Shown: positions 19,401-26,900 of the stretch, piece after piece | Layout: each line of letters opens with the position of its first letter | Position numbering within the stretch: the first letter of the stretch is position 1 | DNA from: a bacterium | Lineage (GTDB): Bacteria > Verrucomicrobiota > Verrucomicrobiia > Limisphaerales > UBA11358 | Direction of reading: 5' to 3' | Assembly: GCA_021817945.1 (NCBI GenBank) | Contig: JAKAFL010000038.1 | Coordinates: 1 to 33,703, forward strand | DNA: 33,703 nt | Made by a program: the position numbers and the translations under genes | Notes under the pieces: model-generated | What the model was told of the DNA's origin: nothing | The model's database searches: none | Seen by the model: only the letters and a program-made list of their open reading frames with translations

Positions 19401-19551
19401 CTCAGCCCGGCGCAGCGGCAATGGACTGGCCAACATGCGGGCGCGGCTCGCAGACATTGGCGGGGAATGCCTTGTGAAAAGCCGGCCGGGACAGGGTGCC
19501 GAGATACTCCTGGCCATCCCACTGCGCTTTCCCAAACGTAAAACATCATGA
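16453..19551 (+). CDS. Sensor histidine kinase with periplasmic two-component-regulator propeller
   Basis: A 1032-residue membrane sensor. After an N-terminal signal/anchor (~1-28), residues ~40-680 hold many Reg_prop-type blades (for example DDGFLWVGTSAGLARFDG, AGNVWIGTRSGLNLW, DRDGDLWLGTSGGGLAQL). A Y_Y_Y domain (~697-769), one transmembrane helix (~775-797) and a HisKA_3 domain (~815-885) follow, with phospho-acceptor H827 in RDMHDEMG. The HATPase domain (~925-1028) has N box EEALNNVLKHS and glycine boxes DNGSGF and GNGLANM. In Bacteroides such propellers bind oligosaccharides released by the regulated enzymes; here arabino-oligosaccharides are the inferred ligand. An AGGGA ribosome site lies about 4-5 bases before the ATG. 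Its stop overlaps the regulator start (ATGA). Confidence 0.94.
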   Translation: MAKLVRTLILRTYSLSLICVTVLAALSCRGGNSGLEPAPTVGAMRIWRSSEGLPSDSVTAVLQTDDGFLWVGTSAGLARFDGVKFTPLALESLNGNNLVSVSALCQDAHGALWIGSTGDGLFEFKNGQMLHFTSSKGLLDEAVNSLAADKAGNVWIGTRSGLNLWTGQAMKSFTTQNGLPDKFVAGVNVARSGTVWITTKAGMGTFTGGHVTPYALQTESQGRSPEYLGAYEDRRGNLWAFGDTYLINLAEGKRFNYFRSSESASVRIWSLCEGRDGRLWIGTSGRGLFCFEDNHFQPVILGENRWSYDVRAICEDRDGDLWLGTSGGGLAQLRPQSMHLLRVGLGLPSSPATALAAGPSGRIYAGFLRQGLFVNQAGRFERIAEDSSLSVQNFISALAIATNGTVWAGTLGNGLFEVQDGSEAHWTTGDGLENLDVLALFQDDQNALWISSSSGALERYQGEAPQRMSLPQVVSGEAITAFSPSRLGGWWAGTQGGSLLLWRNGSFSESHTCVGLVHGPVLALDEDAQNRLWVGVDGGGLYCHTQGETWSWTTNSGLPGMVLSGVKVDEQGNLWLVTETGVYRVAKEVVDQALSDPQVPLSCRQVSEAKTFPVPGAPACGSHVVTDANGSIWFATSEGLLTVDPRQVNPMPPPLRVDLESVSVNGALPTILLGGALWSASKPESRIYHAPVGVQSVEFKFTALDFSAPETVRFRHCLVGLESQWVNDGANRSVRYGPLSHGRYQFRVEARNLGGPWEEAAGPFIFIVPTPLYLQTWALVLYLVFAVALVTGIVRIVSHRRLKLALARLEQQQSLERERMRIARDMHDEMGSKLTKISFLSEHAQVAADADGPMVSQMQAIAQTSRELLQTMDEIVWVVNPRNDSLENLVSYLSHYATEYFQNTPVECDLRLAHDFPNHPLSSEVRHNVFLTFEEALNNVLKHSGASRVQLEMAMRDSSFHIRISDNGSGFDVNEAGAQSPPASARRSGNGLANMRARLADIGGECLVKSRPGQGAEILLAIPLRFPKRKTS

Positions 19552-20180
19552 ACAAACGTATCACCGTTTCCATTGTGGATGACGAAGCCGACCTGCGGGA
19601 ACATATTGCCGGCTATTTGGCAGCCGCAGGCAACATCCAGTGTCTCAGCGCCTATGCCAACGCCAGGGACGCCCTCGCCCACCTTCCCAAAGACCTGCCA
19701 GATGTGATCCTGATGGACATCAACCTGGGTGAAATGGATGGGATCGAGTGTGTGCGCCGCCTCACCGCCGTCATGCCGGAGGCAAGGGTGCTCATGCTCA
19801 CGGTGTTTGAGGATTCAGAGCAAATTTTCCGCGCGCTCGCCGCCGGGGCCAGCGGGTACCTGCTCAAGCGGGTATCCCCCAAAAAACTCCTGGAAGCCAT
19901 CGAGGAAGTCGTGGCAGGTGGCTCTCCCATGTCCGCTCCCATCGCACGCAAGGTCGTGCAATCCTTCAAGGCCGCCCCTGCCAAGGGCGATGAAACCCTG
20001 GACCTCTCCGAACGCGAGCGCGCCGTCCTGGATGCCCTCGCGGAGGGCCTTGCCTACAAACAGATAGCCGACCATCTCAATATCAGCATTCATACTGTTC
20101 GCAATTATATCCGCCGCATCTATGAAAAATTGCATGTGCGCTCCCGCACCGAGGCGGTGGCCAAATTCCTGCGAAAATGA
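19548..20180 (+). CDS. NarL/FixJ-type response regulator
   Basis: A 210-residue regulator. The receiver domain (~1-125) has acidic pocket D11-D12, phospho-acceptor D57 ([12 protein letters not shown]), switch threonine T85 and conserved lysine K107 (GYLLKR). A LuxR-type helix-turn-helix follows at ~145-205 ([28 protein letters not shown] written in part: [18 protein letters not shown], then [14 protein letters not shown]). It is the evident partner of the adjacent HisKA_3 kinase: the genes overlap by ATGA, and its own stop overlaps the GH2 start in the same way. It probably activates the surrounding carbohydrate genes. Dyads upstream of 22805 and 23984 are candidate sites, by inference only. 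Confidence 0.95.
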   Translation: MNKRITVSIVDDEADLREHIAGYLAAAGNIQCLSAYANARDALAHLPKDLPDVILMDINLGEMDGIECVRRLTAVMPEARVLMLTVFEDSEQIFRALAAGASGYLLKRVSPKKLLEAIEEVVAGGSPMSAPIARKVVQSFKAAPAKGDETLDLSERERAVLDALAEGLAYKQIADHLNISIHTVRNYIRRIYEKLHVRSRTEAVAKFLRK

Positions 20181-22471
20181 AGCGGATACACCTTTGTCCC
20201 AAACCAGCTTTTCGGGCCGCCTTGTGGGCCGCCGCCCAGGCCGCCCTTTTGACCACCCTTTTCATGGCCCCTCCGGTTTTGGCCAGTGAGCCGATGGATT
20301 GGCGCCCCCGTCCTGCTCCGCTCGCCACCCGATGGGCCAGCCAGGTGACACCGGACCATGTCCTTCAGGAATACCCGCGCCCTCAAATGGTCCGTAAGGA
20401 TTGGATGAACCTTAACGGTCTCTGGGATTACTCCATCACTCCAGATTCCCAATCCACCCTGCCGGATTTTGCCGGGCGCATTCTGGTGCCATTTCCCGTT
20501 GAATCCTCGCTCTCAGGCGTCATGAAACCTTTCGATGAGCACAGCAAGTTATGGTATCGAAGAAGTTTTGAGATACCCTCCTCCTGGCGCGGACGCCGCG
20601 TGCGACTGCATTTCGGGGCGGTGGATTGGCGCTGCCATGTCTGGGTCAATGGTTGTGACATGGGCTGGCATCAGGGAGGCTATGATCCCTTCACCATGGA
20701 TATCTCCGATGCCCTCCTCTGGAAGGGGCCGGAGCAGGTCGTGGTATGTGTCACAGACCCCACCGAGGGGGATCAGCCCCGTGGAAAGCAATCCCGAAAA
20801 CCGGAGGGTATTTTTTACACCGCCTCCTCGGGAATCTGGCAGACGGTGTGGCTGGAGCCTGTTCCGCTGACTTGCATTGATTCTCTGCATTTGATCCCGG
20901 ACCTGGATGGACAGCAACTTGAGGCTTGTGTGAACGCCAGCCGTTTGTCCCCGGGCATCTCCGTCAACCTGGCGGCCCTGGCTGATAAGGTGCAGGTGGG
21001 CAGCGTGACCGGTCCCGCAGGAACCAATTTGTACCTTCATCTTTCCCGTCTCCTGCCATGGTCGCCACAACACCCCTTCCTTTACGACCTGAAGGTCACC
21101 TTGCTGGACCATGGCAAACCTGTGGATGAAGTGTCGGGTTACTTTGGCATGCGCAAGATTTCACTTCAGCGGAGCGAGGATGATTTTATGGAAATGAACC
21201 TCAACAACCACCCCTTGTTTGAGGTGGGCGTTTTGGACCAGGGTTTCTGGCCGGACGGTATTTATACCGCTCCCACGGATGAGGCCTTGCGCTCAGACCT
21301 GGAATTCCTCAAGCGGGCCGGCTTCAACCTGATTCGAAAGCACGTCAAGGTTGAGCCGGACCGTTGGTATTATTGGTGCGATCGCCTGGGTCTTTTGGTC
21401 TGGCAGGACATGCCCAGCGGAAACAATGCCACACCGGCAGGCCGCCTTGACTTTGAATCCGAACTCGGGCGCATGGTCAATGGCCTCGGCAATCATCCCA
21501 GCATCATTCAATGGGTTTTGTTTAATGAAGGTTGGGGGCAGTACGACACCGCCGAACTCGCCGCTTGGGTGCAGCAGATGGACCCGTCCCGACTGGTGGA
21601 TGATGCCAGCGGATGGACGGATATGCATGCGGGAAATGTCATTGATATGCACAATTATCCCGGGCCAAACATACCGCCGGTCGAATCCGGGCGCGCCGCC
21701 GTGCTGGGAGAAACCGGAGGGTTGGGCTTGGTGGTGCCAGGTCATGTGTGGGCGCCATCCTCTTCCTGGGGCTATGTCATGATGACCAGTCCCGCAGACC
21801 TGGCCACTCATTACACCGAGTCCATGCGGGAAATATGGCGCCTCCACAACCTGCGCGGCTTGAGCGCCGCCATCTACACCCAGGCCACCGATGTGGAATC
21901 CGAATGCAATGGCCTGATGACTTATGACCGGGCTGTTTGCAAAGTGGATCCATCCATACTGGCCGCGGCCAATGAGGGCGGAGCGCTCCATCCACCGCAA
22001 AAAATAATCCTGGCTGACGCCATTTTCGGCAGGTCTGTTTGGAAATACACCGTGGACAAGCCCGCGAAAGGCTGGTACCTCCCCGCTTTTAAAGATGACT
22101 CATGGATGGAAGGCATGTCAGGTTTTGGCAGTCCAGGCACCCCAGGCATTTTCATTAACGCAAACTGGTCCACGTCTGATATCTGGCTCCGCCGCAATTT
22201 CAACCTGTCCGCAGCAGATGTTTCCACCCTGAAACTCCAGGTGTTTCACGATGAAGACGTGGAAATATATCTGGACGGACATCTTGCCCTCCAGGAGGCG
22301 GGTTTTATCACCGATTACAACCTCTATGACATTCCGGCTGAAGTCAAAAAACTCCTTCATCCGGGAGAAAACACCATTGCCGTGCATTGTCACCAAACCA
22401 CCGGAGGGCAGGGGATTGATGTGGGATTGCTCGTGCCAGGGCCCGAAGCCAGCCAGCCAGCCCCACACTGA
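20177..22471 (+). CDS. GH2-family exported glycoside hydrolase
   Basis: A 764-residue protein with a signal peptide ([23 protein letters not shown], ~1-37). A GH2 sugar-binding jelly roll ([35 protein letters not shown]), an Ig-like sandwich and a TIM barrel follow. The likely acid/base is E451 in [10 protein letters not shown] and the nucleophile E512 in VLGETGG. A further beta-sandwich (~615-760; [33 protein letters not shown]) resembles galactose-binding folds. GH2 includes beta-galactosidases, beta-glucuronidases and arabinopyranosidases, so specificity is not readable; a galactan or arabinose side-chain role would fit the locus. The start overlaps the regulator stop (ATGA), implying translational coupling. 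Confidence 0.9.
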   Translation: MKRIHLCPKPAFRAALWAAAQAALLTTLFMAPPVLASEPMDWRPRPAPLATRWASQVTPDHVLQEYPRPQMVRKDWMNLNGLWDYSITPDSQSTLPDFAGRILVPFPVESSLSGVMKPFDEHSKLWYRRSFEIPSSWRGRRVRLHFGAVDWRCHVWVNGCDMGWHQGGYDPFTMDISDALLWKGPEQVVVCVTDPTEGDQPRGKQSRKPEGIFYTASSGIWQTVWLEPVPLTCIDSLHLIPDLDGQQLEACVNASRLSPGISVNLAALADKVQVGSVTGPAGTNLYLHLSRLLPWSPQHPFLYDLKVTLLDHGKPVDEVSGYFGMRKISLQRSEDDFMEMNLNNHPLFEVGVLDQGFWPDGIYTAPTDEALRSDLEFLKRAGFNLIRKHVKVEPDRWYYWCDRLGLLVWQDMPSGNNATPAGRLDFESELGRMVNGLGNHPSIIQWVLFNEGWGQYDTAELAAWVQQMDPSRLVDDASGWTDMHAGNVIDMHNYPGPNIPPVESGRAAVLGETGGLGLVVPGHVWAPSSSWGYVMMTSPADLATHYTESMREIWRLHNLRGLSAAIYTQATDVESECNGLMTYDRAVCKVDPSILAAANEGGALHPPQKIILADAIFGRSVWKYTVDKPAKGWYLPAFKDDSWMEGMSGFGSPGTPGIFINANWSTSDIWLRRNFNLSAADVSTLKLQVFHDEDVEIYLDGHLALQEAGFITDYNLYDIPAEVKKLLHPGENTIAVHCHQTTGGQGIDVGLLVPGPEASQPAPH

Positions 22472-22640
22472 ACTCGAAAATCGAAATGAAAAGAGTCAGG
22501 ATGCGGCACGATGTTGGGGCGGAAACTCTTTGGAAACTTCGAAACCATACCCGAAGCGGTCTGGTGAGATTTTTCAAAAGAGTTTGCACCCAGTAGATTG
22601 GGGCTGATTGGCCTTTTGAATTCCGTTTTTTGGGTTCAAA
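22472..22640 (-). repeat. Palindromic dispersed repeat, copy 2 (inverted)
   Basis: The reverse complement matches the element at 7709-7882 over almost its full length, with the same core GAAAAATCTCACCAGACCGC. Its own ends are an imperfect inverted repeat (GAACTCGAAAATCGAAAT versus ATTCCGTTTTTTGGGTTC), and an inner pair (GGAAACTCTTTGGAAA against GCAAACTCTTTTGAAAA on the other strand) lets it fold as a long hairpin. It begins directly at the GH2 stop codon. Like copy 1, it sits just 3' of a gene. Confidence 0.75.
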
Positions 22641-22664
22641 ACTCAATGGGCCTGATCTTTTCCT

Positions 22665-22693
22665 GTGGCCAATCCATGCCACATGACACTTTG
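22665..22693 (+). promoter_or_regulatory. Candidate operator dyad upstream of the second GH43 gene
   Basis: GTGGCCA, four bases, then ATGCCACATGACA (22676-22688). The same arrangement occurs at 23844-23867, with identical spacing between the halves. It contains the inverted repeat GTGGC-N8-GCCAC. The motif's last base lies 117 nt before the ATG at 22805, exactly as at the other site. Binding by the local LuxR-type regulator is an inference. Confidence 0.5.
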
Positions 22694-22804
22694 CCCTGAT
22701 TCTCCTGATCATGATTCTCTGATGTCCCGTTTAAATTCATGCCGGTTGGGTGGTTGGGTCTTCATCCTTGGAATGGATGGATTCCGCATTCCGCTACTTT
22801 GATC

Positions 22805-23827
22805 ATGTTTTCATTTAAAGCCTGCACACAAATTGTTATGGCCCTGGCAACCTGTTGGGTCCAGTTCTGTCTCAGCCCTGCCATCGCTCGCGCGGAGTCC
22901 CACCCCTTCTTCAACCCTGTGGCGGGCCAGGGCCAGGATCCGTGGGTGATCTGGTGGAACGGACATTACGAGTATTGCCAGTCGCGTCCCTCAGGTATTT
23001 GGGTGAATCAAGCCGACAAATTGGAGGACATAGGTCGCGACCATTGGCATTGCGTCTGGCATGCTCCATCTCAAGGCCCTGTCTCACGGCAAATTTGGGC
23101 TCCGGAACTCCATTATCTTCAGGGACATTGGTTTGTGTATTTTGCCGCTGATGATGGGGATAACGCCCGGCATCGGATGTACGTGTTGGAGGGGTCCAGC
23201 CCGGATCCTTTGCAACCTTTTGAGCTAAAGGGAAAAATCACCACGAGCGATGATCATTGGGCCATTGACGGAACGGTCTTGGAAATGCCCGGAAACAAGC
23301 TCTATTTCATCTGGGCTGGCTGGCCGGGGGATCGTGATGGAGTTCAAAACCTTTACATCGCGGCCATGCCTGATCCCTGGAGCGTCTCCGGTCCAAGGGT
23401 TTGCATTTCCACACCAGACCGCCCTTGGGAACAACGGGATTTTCCCCACATTAATGAAGGCCCTGAAACCCTCTGGCATGCAGGGCATCTCTTCATTATC
23501 TATTCAGCCAGTGGATTTTGGGATGACAACTATTGCCTGGGCCAGTTGACTTGGACGGGGGGTGACGTGATGAATCCCTCTTCATGGTCGAAAAACCCCA
23601 ACCCGGTTTTTTCCCGAGCCAATGGCGTGTTGGGGCCTGGGCATTGTTCTTTTGTGCCATCGCCGGATGGTCGTGAGGAGTGGATCGTTTATCATGCTCA
23701 TGTGGGCCCTGGCACAACTCGTCGGAATGTCAGAATCCAGCCTTTCGCATGGAATCCGGATGGCTCACCTGATTTCGGGCTTCCCGTTTCAACCCGCACT
23801 CCTTTGAATCCTCCATCCGGGGAATAA
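22805..23827 (+). CDS. GH43-family exported arabinofuranosidase-like hydrolase
   Basis: A 340-residue single-domain enzyme with a signal peptide (to about ...SPAIARA|ES). The five-bladed GH43 fold is marked by base D45 (GQDPWVIWW), modulator D155 (WAIDGTVLEM) and acid E218 (INEGPETL). Spacing and surrounding sequence resemble GH43 enzymes acting on arabino-oligosaccharides, so exo-arabinofuranosidase activity is likely but not certain; xylosidase activity is the main alternative. The frame is open from 22739, but ATG 22805 gives the signal peptide and is chosen. It is separated from the GH2 gene by the palindromic repeat and a candidate operator, so it may have its own promoter. Confidence 0.88.
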   Translation: MFSFKACTQIVMALATCWVQFCLSPAIARAESHPFFNPVAGQGQDPWVIWWNGHYEYCQSRPSGIWVNQADKLEDIGRDHWHCVWHAPSQGPVSRQIWAPELHYLQGHWFVYFAADDGDNARHRMYVLEGSSPDPLQPFELKGKITTSDDHWAIDGTVLEMPGNKLYFIWAGWPGDRDGVQNLYIAAMPDPWSVSGPRVCISTPDRPWEQRDFPHINEGPETLWHAGHLFIIYSASGFWDDNYCLGQLTWTGGDVMNPSSWSKNPNPVFSRANGVLGPGHCSFVPSPDGREEWIVYHAHVGPGTTRRNVRIQPFAWNPDGSPDFGLPVSTRTPLNPPSGE

Positions 23828-23843
23828 ATCCGGCGGTTGGCTC

Positions 23844-23873
23844 GTGGCCACTTTATGCCACATGACAGGTTTG
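23844..23873 (+). promoter_or_regulatory. Candidate operator dyad upstream of the solenoid gene
   Basis: This is the second occurrence of GTGGCCA-N4-ATGCCACATGACA, ending at 23867, 117 nt before ATG 23984. The sequences between motif and ATG at the two sites do not otherwise align, so the match does not look like a simple duplication of the whole leader. Confidence 0.5.
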
Positions 23874-23889
23874 CAGATCATGGCTTAAA

Positions 23890-23906
23890 GTGGACCCATG
23901 TTCCAC
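23890..23906 (+). promoter_or_regulatory. Second dyad GTGGA-N7-TCCAC
   Basis: A perfect 5-bp inverted repeat with a 7-base spacer lies ~30 bases downstream of the GTGGC-N8-GCCAC dyad. The half-sites are similar (GTGG...CCAC), so this leader may carry tandem regulator sites. It has no counterpart at 22805. Confidence 0.3.
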
Positions 23907-23983
23907 GAGCAGATTCTGGTTTGCCAAATAATGTTTTGACGCGCAAATCCCCTGTTTTTGGAATTGAACACCCACCATTCAAC

Positions 23984-26900
23984 ATGAAAAAACCTCAAAA
24001 GTTAAAAAATGCCAACAAACGATCCGGCTTGACGATGGCGCTCGCCGCGCTTTCAGCCGGACTCGTGTTCAGCGCAACACAAAGCCCGGCCCAAACTGCA
24101 TGGATCGGCACAAATGCCGACTTCAATTATTCCACCAACTGGAATGGAACCTACATTGACGTGGGCACCTCCAGCCCCAACCCGAACTGCACGGACGATA
24201 ACGGGTCCAACAGCACGGTGTTGATTCAGCCGGGTGACCCCATTTGGTATCACGGGGATACCTTGGCGGGCAATGCCAATAATACCTCCGGGGCTTATAT
24301 CCAGACCGGGTCCACCAATAACACGGGGTATCCCAGCAACGGAAACTGGCTTCGAATGGGCATTGGCACGGGTAGCGTGGGTTACTACACGCTCAGCAAC
24401 GGAACCGTGAACGTGGCCGGACGCACACAACTAGGTGAGAAAGGCGTTGGCTTCTTGGATGTTGAAAACGGTGTTTACAATACGGGGTATAATGGAAACC
24501 CCGGCCTGGTGGCAGGGCAGGGGGATTTCTCCGGTGCGGCGGGATCTACTGGTACGCTTGTTCTTGATGGCGGCACCATCAATAACATCGGTAACGAAAC
24601 CTGGTTTGGTGAGGCTTATCCAGCTTGCATCGGCTATTTCTACATGAACGGTGGCACATTCAACGCCAACAACTGGTTTGTCTTTGGTCGCAATGGCGGC
24701 CAGGGCTACGGTGTGATGACCGCCGGAACGATTAATTTTCACGGGGGCGGCATGTTCCTGGTTGGCGGCGGCGGCGTGGGGTCGCTTGCCCAAAGTGGCG
24801 GTATTATCAACGCTTACAATCAGTATCTGGTTCCTCAGAGCAACGGCGGTGGCACCGGCACTGGCACCAACATCCTCAGCGGCACGGCGGTGCTGAATAT
24901 TCATGATTGGCTGGCGGTGGGACGCAATGGCGGTTACGGGGAAATGGATATCTCCGGAAACGCCGCCGTGACCCGGGACAACGCCAGCGACAGCGGATCA
25001 CACTTTACCATCGGATCGGGTGGCACTGGCGTGGTGAATCAGAATGGCGGCACCGTCACCGAATCCACCAGCGATTTATGGGTTGGCGAAAGCGCCACCG
25101 GCACTTGGAACCTCAACAGCGGCACGGCCAATCTTTTGAATGTTATCATGTCGTTTAATTCTGGAATCACGTCGTACCTGAACCTCAACGGAGGCTTGCT
25201 GGCTGTGAACTCCATCAGCTCCAGTTCTTCCGCTTCGGTCAGCACGCTGAACCTGAACGGCGGCACCCTTCGGGCCAACCTTTCCAATTCCAGTTTCATT
25301 TCCGGGCTGTTTTCCGCCTACGTGGGAGGGCCTGTCACGATTGATTCCCAAGGCTACAGCGTCACCATCCCGCAGGTTTTGCAGGATAACGGCGGCGGAA
25401 GCATCATCAAGGTCGGCAGCGGCACTTTGAATCTGACCGGTGTCAACACTTACACGGGCAGCACCACTGTAAGTGCAGGTTCTCTGGGTATCGTCACCGG
25501 CACCTCCGCAAATGGCGGTTACGGCGTGGCGGATGGGGCGTCCCTGAACGTCCAGGTGGTGGGTTCCGTCAACTCAACCGTCAACATGTCCAGTCTCACC
25601 TTGTCCAATGGATCCCCCTCCATGCTGATTGACTTGGGAAGTTTCGGCAACCCCACCACCGCCCCGGTGACGGTCAATGCCCTCAATGTGAATGGCAATC
25701 TGACCATCAACATCAATGATGAACTTCCTCAAATCGGCCAGTTTCCCTTGATCAGTTACACCACCAAGACAGGGTCCACTTATGTTTTGGGGCCTCTGCC
25801 CGTGGGTTTGGTGGCCAACCTGGTGGATGACACCGCAAATCACTCGATTGACTTGGACATCACTGCAGTCAATATACCGCACTGGGATGGTTTGGCGGGG
25901 GGCAACTGGGACGTGGGCGTGACGACCAATTGGTTGAACCTGCCCACAGGATTGCCCACTTACTTTGAACAAGGCAACCTTGTGACATTTGACGACACCG
26001 CGACGGGAACCACCAATGTCAATGTGGTGGGGAATGTCAATCCCGGCAGCACCACTTTCAACAACAACTTGCTGACCTATACCGTGAGCGGCTCCGGCAG
26101 CATTGGAGGTGCTGGCAGCCTCGTGGCGGAGGGAACCGGCTTGGTGAACCTCTACACCACCAACACTTACACCGGACCCACTCTCGTTAGCGGCGGCACT
26201 TTGAGCGTGAACAACCTCGCCAACGGCGGTTCGCCCAGCAGCATCGGCGCCTCATCCGCAAACCCCACCAACCTGGTGCTCTCGGATGCCACTCTGCGCT
26301 ATACCGGGCCTGCGACACTGGCCAACCGCGGCTATTCCCTGCAAAACACCAATTGCTTGATTGATACCGAAAGCAATCTCGCCCTCAGCGGCGCGGTGTC
26401 TGTCGTCAGTGCGGCGGATTTCAGCAAATCCGGACCTGCCATGCTGACCTTCGCATCCGTGGGTGTCAATCAACTGTCTGGATCCGCAGGCTTGGGCTTC
26501 CGCACCATCGCCGGCACCACGATTTTTGATGGTTCGGCTGGCGGCCAGACCAATAACATCGGAGGCCACTTTGGAGTGGGTGGCTTGGGCGGCACCAATG
26601 CCGCAGTCATCCTGACCAATACGGTTGTGAATGTTCCCACCGGAGGGGTGGACCTGGGCCGCAGTGGCGGGGCCACCGGAACCTTGTTTGTCAACAATGG
26701 GGCGGTCTTTAACTCCACCGGCGGAAACATGGCGCTTGGTGATGGCGGCGGCGTGGCCAGCACTGGCGTGGTAAACCAGGTGGGAGGCACGGTGATATCC
26801 ACAGGCCAGATTTTTGTGGGCCAAAACACCAATGGGGTGGGCGTTTACAACCTCAGCGGCGGCACCTTCGAGGTCTTCAACTGGCTGGCTGTGGGCCGGG

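Noticed and set aside
23837..23983. 49-codon N-terminal extension of the solenoid frame
   Set aside because: It covers the candidate operator dyads and would bury the signal peptide; ATG 23984 is a better start.
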